From positions 1 through 24,104 of the forward strand of contig JAAYQB010000141.1 in NCBI GenBank assembly GCA_012519525.1: DNA of 24,104 nucleotides, read 5' to 3'. This document shows, in pieces, positions 1 to 7,400 of the stretch; position 1 is the stretch's first letter; every line of letters begins with the position of its first letter. The notes under the pieces are model-generated. The model ran no database searches, was not told the origin of the DNA, and worked only from the letters and a program-made list of their open reading frames with translations. The position numbers and the translations under genes are program-made. Source of the stretch: Bacteroidales bacterium. Lineage in GTDB: Bacteria > Bacteroidota > Bacteroidia > Bacteroidales > WCHB1-69.

Positions 1-1
1 C

Positions 2-229
2 AACAGAATATACCTTAATAACAGAAAAATCATGACAATTAATGATTTACAGAATTTACACGACAAAAAAGAATGGGATTTTATTTTAAAAGAGACCAAA
101 AAAGGTTATAAAGAAAACCGTATTAAACGTGAAATTTTATTTACTTTACAATTAGAATTATCTAAACCAAAACCAAATATGAATTTTTATAAGGAAATGA
201 AGGAAAAATATTTGAGTTTAAAAGATTAA
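2..229 (+). CDS. hypothetical protein, possibly 5'-truncated by the window edge
   Basis: A short, lysine- and glutamate-rich protein that I do not recognise. An ATG at position 32 would give 65 residues, but the same frame stays open back to base 2 with no stop, so this may be the C-terminal end of a longer protein that begins outside the window. The visible part is predicted helical and charged (a KKEWDF segment, then KETKKGYKENRIKREI), without signal peptide, membrane segment or cysteine. It ends 114 bases before the methyltransferase gene, which has its own promoter-like box, so it is probably not part of the restriction-modification operon. Whether it is a real gene is uncertain. Confidence 0.4.
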   Translation, partial: NRIYLNNRKIMTINDLQNLHDKKEWDFILKETKKGYKENRIKREILFTLQLELSKPKPNMNFYKEMKEKYLSLKD

Positions 230-302
230 ATTTTTCACATTAACAAACAATATATTATAATATCTACAAAGAAATTAGTGGTCATTGCAAACAAATTTTT
301 AG

Positions 303-310
303 TACTTTTG
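303..310 (+). promoter_or_regulatory. putative -7 box (TACTTTTG) of the restriction-modification operon
   Basis: TACTTTTG matches the Bacteroidota -7 consensus TAnnTTTG. It lies 33 bases before the methyltransferase ATG. A TTG at 285-287 could serve as the -33 element, although the 15-base spacing is a little short. Assignment is by motif and position only. Confidence 0.5.
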
Positions 311-343
311 TAATAGTTAAATTTTTAGTAGGAAATAAGAGAA

Positions 344-1720
344 ATGACAAAACAATTGATTACAGAATTAAAGCACAAAAGCTGTTTAGAAATAGCTAAT
401 TTAATTAATAATCAACGAGATATTGGGTCAATTAATTTTATCCTTGAAAATTTAGGACAATTACCAAAGCACTTTGAAGGCAACTTTCTATACGATTTAT
501 TGAAACATGCACACCCACAAGTGCGATTGAATGCAGTAAAAAATATTGGAAAACTCAATGGAAATCTAAATATTAGTAAATTAATAGAACTTTACAAAAC
601 AGAAAAAGATACAACTGTTCGACGGGAGATAATTTCTGCTATCGGGCGTCAACGAAAACCGGAAAACAAGTCGCTTTTATTTGATTTTTTAGAAGACGAA
701 GATCCGAAAATAGTCTGTCAAGCCATTCGTGGATTGCTCGTTTTTGACCAAGACAAAGAGGTGGAAAACCATTTACGCCCATTAATAAACCACCCTAACG
801 AAATGGTGCGAACAGTGATTTATAAAGAATATTTTGCCAAAGAAACCACCGCAAAATCAACACTACCACACGCCGAAACTTATGATTTTCTAAAAAACAT
901 AGTTGTAAATGCCGATGTTCGTCAAGTATTGAAACTTGTACCCGACGAAAGCATACATTTAACATTCACCTCGCCACCGTATTACAATGCTCGCGATTAT
1001 TCCATTTATCCGAGTTATCAAGCATATTTAGAGTTTTTGAACGAAGTGTTTCGAGAAACGCACCGCATAACCAAAGAAGGACGTTTTTTGATTGTAAACA
1101 CTTCACCGATAATTATCCCTCGTGTAAGTCGTTCTCATTCAAGTAAAAGATATGGAATACCTTTCGATTTACACCCCTATTTGGTGCAAAACGGTTGGGA
1201 ATTTATTGACGATATTATTTGGCTCAAACCCGAAGCCAGCGTGAAAAATCGCATTGGCGGATTTATGCAACACCGTAAACCGCTTGGCTACAAACCCAAT
1301 GCCGTTACCGAATATTTAATGGTTTATCGAAAGCAAACAGAAAAGCTATTAGATTGGAATATTAGAAGTTACACTTACGAAACAGTAGAAGAAAGCAAAG
1401 TAGCCGACGGTTACGAAACTACAAATGTTTGGAAAATTGACCCTTGTTTTGACAAAGTACATTCAGCTATTTTTCCTGTTGAATTATGCAAACGTGTCAT
1501 TCAATATTATTCATACAAAGGAGATTTGATTTTTGACCCATTCGGTGGAAGTGGAACTGTTGGGCGAACGGCAAAAGCCTTAGATAGATTGTTTTTTTTG
1601 ACAGAACAAGAACCGAAATATTTTGAATACATGCAGTTAAAACAAAAAAACCCAACTCTATTCAAAGAACGAAAAACAAGATTTTTAACTTTGGAACAAT
1701 TTAAAAAAATAGCAAAATGA
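344..1720 (+). CDS. DNA methyltransferase of a type II R-M system, HEAT-repeat N-terminus
   Basis: Predicted SAM-dependent DNA methyltransferase that protects the host site from the endonuclease encoded next. The catalytic half (about 175-440) has the beta-class order: motif IV TSPPY at 209-213 comes before the SAM-binding motif I, DPFGGSGT, at 398-405. An SPPY-type motif IV is commoner in N4-cytosine than in N6-adenine enzymes, so N4-cytosine methylation is the likelier product (inference). Residues about 45-165 form four HEAT-like helical repeats, each with a DxxVR- or HPxVR-type turn (for example HPQVRLNAVKNIGKL). Such repeats are uncommon as an N-terminal extension of a type II methyltransferase and may help DNA recognition or contact the nuclease. 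The start is supported by an A/G-rich leader (AGGAAATAAGAG). It overlaps the endonuclease gene by ATGA, so translation is probably coupled. Confidence 0.9.
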   Translation: MTKQLITELKHKSCLEIANLINNQRDIGSINFILENLGQLPKHFEGNFLYDLLKHAHPQVRLNAVKNIGKLNGNLNISKLIELYKTEKDTTVRREIISAIGRQRKPENKSLLFDFLEDEDPKIVCQAIRGLLVFDQDKEVENHLRPLINHPNEMVRTVIYKEYFAKETTAKSTLPHAETYDFLKNIVVNADVRQVLKLVPDESIHLTFTSPPYYNARDYSIYPSYQAYLEFLNEVFRETHRITKEGRFLIVNTSPIIIPRVSRSHSSKRYGIPFDLHPYLVQNGWEFIDDIIWLKPEASVKNRIGGFMQHRKPLGYKPNAVTEYLMVYRKQTEKLLDWNIRSYTYETVEESKVADGYETTNVWKIDPCFDKVHSAIFPVELCKRVIQYYSYKGDLIFDPFGGSGTVGRTAKALDRLFFLTEQEPKYFEYMQLKQKNPTLFKERKTRFLTLEQFKKIAK

Positions 1721-2631
1721 CATTAACCGACCAAATTGTAAAAAACATAATCAGACGAGTAATAAAATCTCAGGATTACAGAATTGAAATAGTAAATCTA
1801 ATAAACGCTGAGTTTCTTCAATTTGCAGTAGATTTCTTTAAAAAAATTGTGCTTGCGAAACTTGAAAATAAAGATGTTACTATTGAATGGTACAGGAAAG
1901 CATTTATGAACGAGGCTTTACCTGCCGATGATATTGCGATAAATTCAGGATTGAATAAAAAAACAATCAGTAATATGTACGGAACAGCTACAAAAACAAT
2001 TGTAATAGAAGCAGCTAACGAACATTTTGAGAGTTTATATCAAAACATTCAATCGCTTGTTGAAATGGAAAATGAGATTGATTTAACATTGACAATCAAA
2101 ATGAAAGGCGTTTCTGTTGATTTGAATGTATCAGAAAGTTTGATTGTTATCAATACTTTGGCGGTTAAACGTGCCGCTTTGCGTGGCGGTTTGTGGAGTA
2201 CTGCAGGCAAAAGTGCTGAAAAATATCTAATGCTTACCTTGTGTAAACTTTATCAAGTACCTGAAATCAATTACAATGCTTCTCATTTTGTTAAAGATAA
2301 AGGGAAAAAAGTAGATAGGGAAATTGATTTTTATTTGCTTAATAACGGAAAAGAATATCTATGCGAAGTCAAATTAATGGGCAAAGGGAATCCCGAAAGT
2401 GCCGATGCTATTATAGCCCGTAATAGCGATATTTTTGTCGCAGATACGCTTTCGCAACAAAATAAAAATCAATGCGAGCAATTAGGCGTAAAATGGGTGG
2501 CATTAAGAGATAAGGAGGGTTACAAACGTTTCGGAAAGGCACTCAAAGAACTTAATATCCCTCATACCGAATTTACTGATAACCTTGATACACATTTAGA
2601 CAAAATAGTAAGCGAAATTTTTGACGAATAA
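1717..2631 (+). CDS. type II restriction endonuclease, PD-(D/E)XK fold (CfrBI-like?)
   Basis: Predicted restriction endonuclease partner of the methyltransferase, from which it starts by a 4-base ATGA overlap. The N-terminal half (1-140) is helical and unrecognised. Around 156-180 is a conserved-looking block, RGGLWSTAGKSAEKYLM, followed by the nuclease core: Asp204 in a REIDF strand and Glu217-Val-Lys219 in LCEVKLMGKG, which together fit the metal-binding D...ExK of the PD-(D/E)XK superfamily, with Glu168 as a possible upstream acidic residue. The length of 304 residues suits a type II enzyme. From memory the block resembles the CfrBI family (site CCWWGG), and an N4-cytosine-type methylase would agree with that, but the recognition site cannot be read from the sequence. 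The role as a restriction enzyme rests largely on its coupling to the methylase gene. Confidence 0.78.
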   Translation: MTLTDQIVKNIIRRVIKSQDYRIEIVNLINAEFLQFAVDFFKKIVLAKLENKDVTIEWYRKAFMNEALPADDIAINSGLNKKTISNMYGTATKTIVIEAANEHFESLYQNIQSLVEMENEIDLTLTIKMKGVSVDLNVSESLIVINTLAVKRAALRGGLWSTAGKSAEKYLMLTLCKLYQVPEINYNASHFVKDKGKKVDREIDFYLLNNGKEYLCEVKLMGKGNPESADAIIARNSDIFVADTLSQQNKNQCEQLGVKWVALRDKEGYKRFGKALKELNIPHTEFTDNLDTHLDKIVSEIFDE

Positions 2632-2638
2632 AACGACA

Positions 2639-2842
2639 ATGCTAAAATCAACATTCAAATTAACATTTTCACTACTAGGATTTCTATTGGAAAGTTTCCA
2701 ACCGTTTGTAGCTCAAGTTGACAATTACAAAAAAAACAAAAAGATTTCAGAAAAAGCGAAAGCTGCCTATAATAAAGACCTTAAAAATAAAGTAAACAAA
2801 CTATATCCCATATCCGAAAAAAATCTAATTTATAAATTCTAA
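2639..2842 (+). CDS. small hydrophobic-N-terminus hypothetical protein
   Basis: A 67-residue reading frame starting at ATG 2639, eight bases after the endonuclease stop. An in-frame TTG at 2621 would overlap the endonuclease and is less likely. The first 25 residues are hydrophobic (TFKLTFSLLGFLLESF) and could be a signal anchor or a single membrane helix; the rest is lysine-rich and soluble-looking. It ends 10 bases before the secreted Hint protein, so it may be co-transcribed with the genes on either side. No family is recognised. A role in the restriction system or in export of the next protein would be guesswork. It may also be the remnant of a larger gene. Confidence 0.4.
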   Translation: MLKSTFKLTFSLLGFLLESFQPFVAQVDNYKKNKKISEKAKAAYNKDLKNKVNKLYPISEKNLIYKF

Positions 2843-2852
2843 TTTTATAAAA

Positions 2853-4064
2853 ATGAAAACACATCTATTGACAATTTTTATTGCGGCTTGGGGACTTTTA
2901 GTCTCGGGACAAAACTTACCGACCATAAAGCCGAAAATTCATGCACCTAATAACTACACAAAAGCAGAGCAAGCAATTTGGCAAAAAACACTTGACTTAT
3001 ATGAAAAAACCAGTTCGGGAGAGATTGATTACGAAGAACTTCCTGAACAAGACAAAAAAAGAATTGACTCTTTAGAAGAGGGTTATGGACCAATAACAGA
3101 CGGAACCGGTTGTAGTTGGTATTGTGCCGGAGGACCTTACAAAATAACTGCATCGTCCCACCTTAAAGAACAAGGAAAAATAAACTATTTACCGGATAAC
3201 ATACACGACTTTAACTTATTTACAGCTTGGGTTCCGGAAAACAAAAACGGTTCATCCATAGGTATGAAAATAAATTTTCACTTTAAACCATTTACCCCAA
3301 GAGTTAACGAAATTTTTATCTGGAACGGTTATATAAAAAATAAAGACTTATGGGAAGCCAACTCAAGAGTGGCAAAATTCAAACTAATTATAAACGGAAA
3401 GCCCAAAGCCATTCTTGAACTAAAGGACATAACTAACACACAATCATTTAAAATCGCCCCCATTCAATCAACCGACAGCACCAAAGATCTTATTTTAACA
3501 TTAGAAATTATTGAAGTCTATAAAGGAACAAAGTACAATGATGTAGTAGTGAGCGAAATTAACTTTGACGGATTAGATGTGCATTGTTTTGGGGCAGGAA
3601 CAGAAATCGTTTTGGCTGATAACTCAACAAAAAAAATAGAAGAAATAACAAACGCAGATTGGATTCTAAGCTACAACTATCTGACAGGTGATTTGGAAAA
3701 AGTTAAAGTCTCGCAACTGATTACGGCAAGACACACCAATCTTTTAAAACTTCACTTTGCTGACAGAGAAATCATTGTTACAGACGACCATCCATTTTGG
3801 ACGAAAGAACAAAAATGGGCATCTGTAAACCCGACAAAATCAAATTATAATTATGAACAAGAATCCGAAGTAGTTCAATTAAAAGTCGGCAACAAAATTT
3901 TTGTCCCGACAGAAAATAAGTTTATTGACCTGATTGCCATTGAGAAAATTGAAGAAGAACAATTGACATATACTATCGAATTGACAACAAATGACAATTT
4001 TATAGCAAACGGACTTTTAGTAAAAACAGAAAGACCGAAAATTCTAATTTCAAAATCAAAATAA
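2853..4064 (+). CDS. secreted protein with glycan-binding-like domain and C-terminal Hint domain
   Basis: Exported protein of 403 residues. Residues 1-20 are a signal peptide (MKTHLLTIFIAAWGLLVSGQ). Residues about 80-240 resemble the discoidin-like 'NADase-type glycan-binding' domain: a TAW motif at 124-126, NGY at 158-160, a NSR at 170-172 and VYKGTKYND at 222-230 with a following SEI. Residues 245 to about 392 form a Hint (hedgehog/intein) domain: Cys245 in CFGAGTEIVLAD is the block A nucleophile, TDDH at 310-313 is the TxxH of block B, and NFIANGLLVKT at 382-392 is the last strand. The usual terminal His-Asn followed by Cys/Ser/Thr is missing, so full protein splicing is not expected; an N-terminal thioester step leading to cleavage or ligation is possible. 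Only about 11 residues follow the domain. It sits one base upstream of the WG-repeat gene and is probably co-transcribed with it. The domain calls are by eye. Confidence 0.8.
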   Translation: MKTHLLTIFIAAWGLLVSGQNLPTIKPKIHAPNNYTKAEQAIWQKTLDLYEKTSSGEIDYEELPEQDKKRIDSLEEGYGPITDGTGCSWYCAGGPYKITASSHLKEQGKINYLPDNIHDFNLFTAWVPENKNGSSIGMKINFHFKPFTPRVNEIFIWNGYIKNKDLWEANSRVAKFKLIINGKPKAILELKDITNTQSFKIAPIQSTDSTKDLILTLEIIEVYKGTKYNDVVVSEINFDGLDVHCFGAGTEIVLADNSTKKIEEITNADWILSYNYLTGDLEKVKVSQLITARHTNLLKLHFADREIIVTDDHPFWTKEQKWASVNPTKSNYNYEQESEVVQLKVGNKIFVPTENKFIDLIAIEKIEEEQLTYTIELTTNDNFIANGLLVKTERPKILISKSK

Positions 4065-4065
4065 A

Positions 4066-6087
4066 ATGAAACATTTATTAACACTCTATTTCCTTTTCAT
4101 ATTTGCACTTCCGTTATTTTGTCAAGAAAAAAAGTATAGAATCCATTATGATTATACAACTAACAGTTTAGGAAATATCGTTTTGCAAACCGGATTAAAA
4201 TATAGACGAATTTCCAACGATTCTTCGTGGGGATTTATTAATTCAAAAGGGAATATTGTTATTCCGTTGGATAAATACAGTTTTCTCAATCCGATAGACG
4301 AGCAAGGAATGATACTCGCGAAAAAAGACGGGAAAGTAGGTTATATTGATATAAACCAAAATATTTTAATCCCCTTTGTTTATGACGATATAGGTGTTTT
4401 TTCTGAATGCGTTGGCTTAGCACCAGCAGCAAAAAATAAAAAGCAAGGATTTATAAATAGAAAAGGAGAGACAATAATTCCTTTTGAATATGACTACTCT
4501 TCTTATGTGAGATATTTTTATGAACCGGGAATTGCTGTGCTATTAAAAAACGGAAAATATGGTGTTATTGATGCGGGAAATAAAACAATTCTCCCTTTCA
4601 TTTATAACAAAATAGATTTTGAGAGAGGTAATAATTATATAATAGCATGGCAACAAGATAAATGGGCATACTTTTCTACAACAGGAGAACAATTATCTGA
4701 TTTTAATAACTTTGAAATTGTAAAAAAATCACCTTTGGGTTTTTTACCAAAAGACAGTAAAAATCTACCCATTCTTGTGCGAATAGAAGGCGATAAAAAA
4801 TATTTTTCAGAACTTTATAGAGACATCAAATATCTAAATGCATCAACAAGAGAACAAAGATATATGGAGTCACAAGGAGGTGCAAAGTTTGCTTTTTTAG
4901 ACCAAAATAATAATTTCATAGTTCCTTTTGGAGTGTATGATTTTGCTGATGCTTTCGGTTTAGGACGAAAAGCGATTGTTGCAAACAAAGGGAAATACGG
5001 AATAATTAATGAAAAAGGAGAATTAGCTCTGCCTTTGGAGTATGATTTTATTGAACAGCCTTCAATTTATTCTAATTATGCCAATATTTTTTTGGCTACG
5101 AAGCAAAACACGGTTACAGTTTTTGACAAAAACTTAAATGTAATTCCAATAAAAGGTATTGTATCTTACTTGGATTGGGATGGGAAGCTTTATGTAACTA
5201 ATCAAAAAAACAAAATTGGGCTTATTGACTACAACGGGAAACAAACAATCCCATGTATTTACGATACATTATACAATGAACACTCTGTACCAAGAATTCC
5301 CGGATTTATAGCAAAAAAAGATGGGGTTTATGGTTTTGTTTCCGACAAAAATAAAATTATTCAGCCATTTAAATACAAATTCATTTATGCTATAAAAAAT
5401 GGGAATGTTGTATATGTTGACCAAAATTACAAAGTCGGAATTTTTGACGAAGAAGGCAAAATAATGATACCATTTGAATATGATGCTATTTACAGCACTT
5501 GGTATGATTATTCATACATCGAAAAAGAATTTCCAAATACAGAAAACATATTCACTGTTGAAAAAGATGGGAAAATTGGCACTATTGATGAAAATAATAA
5601 TGTGATAATTCCTATTATTTATGATGGTTTGTCGGGTTGGGTAGAATATGGACCCGAAGCCCATTTTGTGAAAAACAATGATAAATACGGTATAATATCG
5701 CCAAAAGGAGACATAATCATACCCATAGAATATGATTATGTCGGACTTCCGGAAAATGGAGTTATTGGAGTTAGAAAAGATGGAAAATATGGCGTAGTAT
5801 CATGGAAAAATAAAGAAATCTTACCTTGTATTTACGATAAACTTATTTTGGACATTCCTTGGTTCGAGTTTGGAGAAGAGAAAGCAAAACCAAAAATAGT
5901 TGCCTTACATCATAATATTTGGAAATATTATGACCTTGAAGGTAAACTATTACAATCGAATGTGCCTTTAAAAGAAATAAAGGAAAAGTATGATTATATA
6001 CTTAATTGGGATGAACCCTCAAACGAAGAGTATGATTTAGGGAGAGATATGAAATTAAAAGGGGGATTAAAATTAAACGACAAATAA
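4066..6087 (+). CDS. secreted WG-repeat protein
   Basis: A 673-residue exported protein built almost wholly of WG repeats. Residues 1-20 are a signal peptide ending FALPLFCQ. About 14 copies of a unit of roughly 35-50 residues follow, with the core [W/Y]G-[F/V/I]-I-[D/N]-x3-[K/G]-x-I-[I/L]-P-x-x-Y-[D/E], as in WGFINSKGNIVIP, KYGVIDAGNKTILP, KYGIINEKGELALP and KYGIISPKGDIIIP. Some copies are worn: one reads WAYFSTTGEQL and lacks the proline, another TVTVFDKNLNVIP lacks the WG. The repeats are thought to form beta-rich scaffolds; the ligand is unknown. The final 60 residues (from about 615) are charged and repeat-poor. The gene starts one base after the Hint gene stop, which suggests translational coupling and perhaps joint action at the cell surface. 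The region looks more AT-rich than the operons downstream, as judged by eye. Confidence 0.85.
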   Translation: MKHLLTLYFLFIFALPLFCQEKKYRIHYDYTTNSLGNIVLQTGLKYRRISNDSSWGFINSKGNIVIPLDKYSFLNPIDEQGMILAKKDGKVGYIDINQNILIPFVYDDIGVFSECVGLAPAAKNKKQGFINRKGETIIPFEYDYSSYVRYFYEPGIAVLLKNGKYGVIDAGNKTILPFIYNKIDFERGNNYIIAWQQDKWAYFSTTGEQLSDFNNFEIVKKSPLGFLPKDSKNLPILVRIEGDKKYFSELYRDIKYLNASTREQRYMESQGGAKFAFLDQNNNFIVPFGVYDFADAFGLGRKAIVANKGKYGIINEKGELALPLEYDFIEQPSIYSNYANIFLATKQNTVTVFDKNLNVIPIKGIVSYLDWDGKLYVTNQKNKIGLIDYNGKQTIPCIYDTLYNEHSVPRIPGFIAKKDGVYGFVSDKNKIIQPFKYKFIYAIKNGNVVYVDQNYKVGIFDEEGKIMIPFEYDAIYSTWYDYSYIEKEFPNTENIFTVEKDGKIGTIDENNNVIIPIIYDGLSGWVEYGPEAHFVKNNDKYGIISPKGDIIIPIEYDYVGLPENGVIGVRKDGKYGVVSWKNKEILPCIYDKLILDIPWFEFGEEKAKPKIVALHHNIWKYYDLEGKLLQSNVPLKEIKEKYDYILNWDEPSNEEYDLGRDMKLKGGLKLNDK

Positions 6088-6157
6088 TATTTAAACGAAA
6101 AGAGCATTTCGGTCTAAAATTTCTAACAATCCTTATCGTTTGTAATTTTTAATTTAG

Positions 6158-6165
6158 TAATTTTG
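6158..6165 (+). promoter_or_regulatory. putative -7 box (TAATTTTG) of the DsrC-DsrMK operon
   Basis: TAATTTTG matches TAnnTTTG and is followed by GC and an A/T-rich leader; the first ATG is 19 bases on. A TTTG at 6139-6142 may be the upstream element with short spacing. If used, the transcript would have a leader of only about 10-15 bases. Confidence 0.5.
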
Positions 6166-6184
6166 CATTTAATAATAATTGAAT

Positions 6185-6433
6185 ATGGAGAAAGCAGAAA
6201 AATGTCCTAATTTTGAGCAATGTTTATTGATTAAGAGCAACAATATCCTTTTGAATCAAAGCGACAAAAGATATTACACAGAGCATTTTTGCCTTGCACC
6301 CAACAGTTATTTTACTCATTGCAAACGCTATCAGACCTCAGTAGCCTTGCATTTTTGTCCCGACTTTGTTTTACCCGATACGGCATTAAGCGTGGACGAA
6401 ATCATTGATAAATATGAGGAAGGATACAATTAA
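6185..6433 (+). CDS. small five-cysteine protein heading the DsrC operon
   Basis: An 82-residue protein with cysteines at 7, 13, 36, 46 and 58, in the arrangement C-x5-C-x22-C-x9-C-x11-C. The local signatures CPNFEQC, HFCLAPNSYFTHCKRYQ and HFCPDFVLPD recall a small Cys motif (CP-x..-YC-x5-CxRY) sometimes seen attached to bacterial sensor proteins, and would suit an iron-sulfur cluster or zinc. No membrane segment or signal peptide is present, so it is presumably cytoplasmic. ATG 6185 is chosen over the in-frame TTG at 6179 because it fits the short leader. The gene is 18 bases upstream of dsrC in what looks like one operon, so a role in thiol or electron transfer with DsrC and the DsrMK pair is a reasonable inference. 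I do not recognise a named family. Confidence 0.75.
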   Translation: MEKAEKCPNFEQCLLIKSNNILLNQSDKRYYTEHFCLAPNSYFTHCKRYQTSVALHFCPDFVLPDTALSVDEIIDKYEEGYN

Positions 6434-6451
6434 CGATTTAAAAGAAAAAAT

Positions 6452-6748
6452 ATGACACAATTAGAATTTGATGGAGACGGTTTTTTAACCAACCCCGACA
6501 TTTGGACCGAAGCAGTTGCTTTAGAAATAGCAAAAGCCGATGGCATAGAGAATCTTACCGAACAACATTGGGCTGTTATCAATGTTATTCGAAAAAACTA
6601 TATCGAAAAAGGAATGGCACCCATGATTCGTACTATCTGCAAAGAAACGAATCTGAAATTAAAAGATATTTATGTTCTTTTTCCCTTAGGTCCGGCTCGA
6701 GGTGCTTGCCGTGTTGCCGGTCTTCCCAAACCTGACGGTTGTGTATAA
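6452..6748 (+). CDS. dsrC: DsrC/TusE-family sulfur-relay protein with both redox cysteines
   Basis: A 98-residue DsrC-family protein. In this family the flexible C-terminal arm carries a penultimate cysteine that binds sulfur and a second cysteine 11 positions upstream; both are present here as Cys97 and Cys86 in GACRVAGLPKPDGCV. The family core is visible in LEFDGDGFL, the W18/W40 region and LFPLGPARGA at 77-86. Having both cysteines separates a true DsrC, able to form an intramolecular disulfide or a trisulfide, from TusE or RspA types that lack one. In sulfate reducers DsrC carries sulfur from sulfite reductase and is re-reduced by the DsrK subunit of DsrMKJOP. Here the two following genes encode DsrM- and DsrK-like subunits, but no sulfite reductase is in the window, so it may carry another sulfur substrate or act as a dithiol/disulfide carrier. 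Confidence 0.92.
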   Translation: MTQLEFDGDGFLTNPDIWTEAVALEIAKADGIENLTEQHWAVINVIRKNYIEKGMAPMIRTICKETNLKLKDIYVLFPLGPARGACRVAGLPKPDGCV

Positions 6749-6764
6749 CAAAAACTAAACAGCT

Positions 6765-7400
6765 ATGCTTTGGTATCATTGGCTTACAATAGGAGCATTC
6801 TTAGTGTGTATCATCGCACTCATGGCTCATTTTATACGATTAATTTATTTGGGCAAGCCCAAAGACTATTCCCGCAAAAGCGGTAATGTAACAAAAGCTG
6901 TTGCTTATTCGGCAACCGTCGCCATGATCGACCATAAAGAATCTGCTTATCTGCATATTCCAACCTATTTTGCAGGCATGGTTTATCATATCGGCACTTT
7001 TGTATCTTTCTTATTATTGCTTTTCTTTTTCATCAATATGATTTTGCAAATAACACTTCCTCAATGGATAGTATGGGTATTAATAGCCGGATTAAGCCTG
7101 TCGGCTCTTTGCGGATTTAGCTTGCTCATCAAACGTGCTGTAAGCAAGCCCATGCGTAGCCTCAGCAACGCTGACGATTTTATTTCCAATCTATTGGTTA
7201 GCTTGTTTCAATTGGCAAGTGTTGCTTATTTACTATGCAGTTGTAAAGAATTAAGTTATTATTTATCAGCTACTATCCTATTATTATACATGCCTGTCGG
7301 AAAATTAAAACACTTAGTCTATTTTTTTGCTGCTCGCTATCATTTAGGATTTTTCTATGGATGGCGCAATGTGTGGCCTCCTAAAAAACCGTTACAATGA
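6765..7400 (+). CDS. DsrM/TmcC-like haem b membrane subunit
   Basis: Integral membrane protein of 211 residues in the NarI-like family, predicted to exchange electrons between menaquinol and the cytoplasmic iron-sulfur subunit encoded next. There are about five membrane helices (roughly 5-28, 68-95, 100-122, 142-160 and 163-182). Candidate axial haem ligands are His64 and His75 in one helix region (HIPTYFAGMVYHIGTF) and His183 and His193 near the C-terminus (KLKHLVYFFAARYHLG). The family traits SNADDF at 134-139 and a terminal GWRNVWPP are present. It is shorter than DsrM of sulfate reducers and close in size to TmcC. The stop overlaps the start of the iron-sulfur subunit by ATGA, as expected for two subunits of one complex. 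No haem c protein or periplasmic subunit (DsrJ, DsrO, TmcA) is nearby. Confidence 0.82.
   Translation: MLWYHWLTIGAFLVCIIALMAHFIRLIYLGKPKDYSRKSGNVTKAVAYSATVAMIDHKESAYLHIPTYFAGMVYHIGTFVSFLLLLFFFINMILQITLPQWIVWVLIAGLSLSALCGFSLLIKRAVSKPMRSLSNADDFISNLLVSLFQLASVAYLLCSCKELSYYLSATILLLYMPVGKLKHLVYFFAARYHLGFFYGWRNVWPPKKPLQ

Noticed and set aside
252..263. ATATTATAATAT palindrome upstream of the R-M operon as a control-protein site
   Set aside because: Pure A/T palindromes are expected by chance here, and no controller (C) protein gene is present.
2621..2638. TTG start giving the small hydrophobic protein six extra residues
   Set aside because: It overlaps the endonuclease gene and an ATG at 2639 directly after its stop gives a better N-terminus.
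4198..5900. Periodic similarity in the 4.2-5.9 kb stretch as a possible DNA repeat array or CRISPR
   Set aside because: The periodicity is at protein level (WG repeats) with diverged DNA and no conserved spacers.
6179..6184. TTG start for the five-cysteine protein
   Set aside because: ATG 6185 is two codons on and suits the promoter spacing; nothing supports the TTG.
6502..6735. 77-residue open frame inside dsrC in another frame
   Set aside because: It lies wholly within the strongly recognised DsrC gene, has no family resemblance and is rich in Arg/Ser/Tyr, as expected of an out-of-frame shadow.
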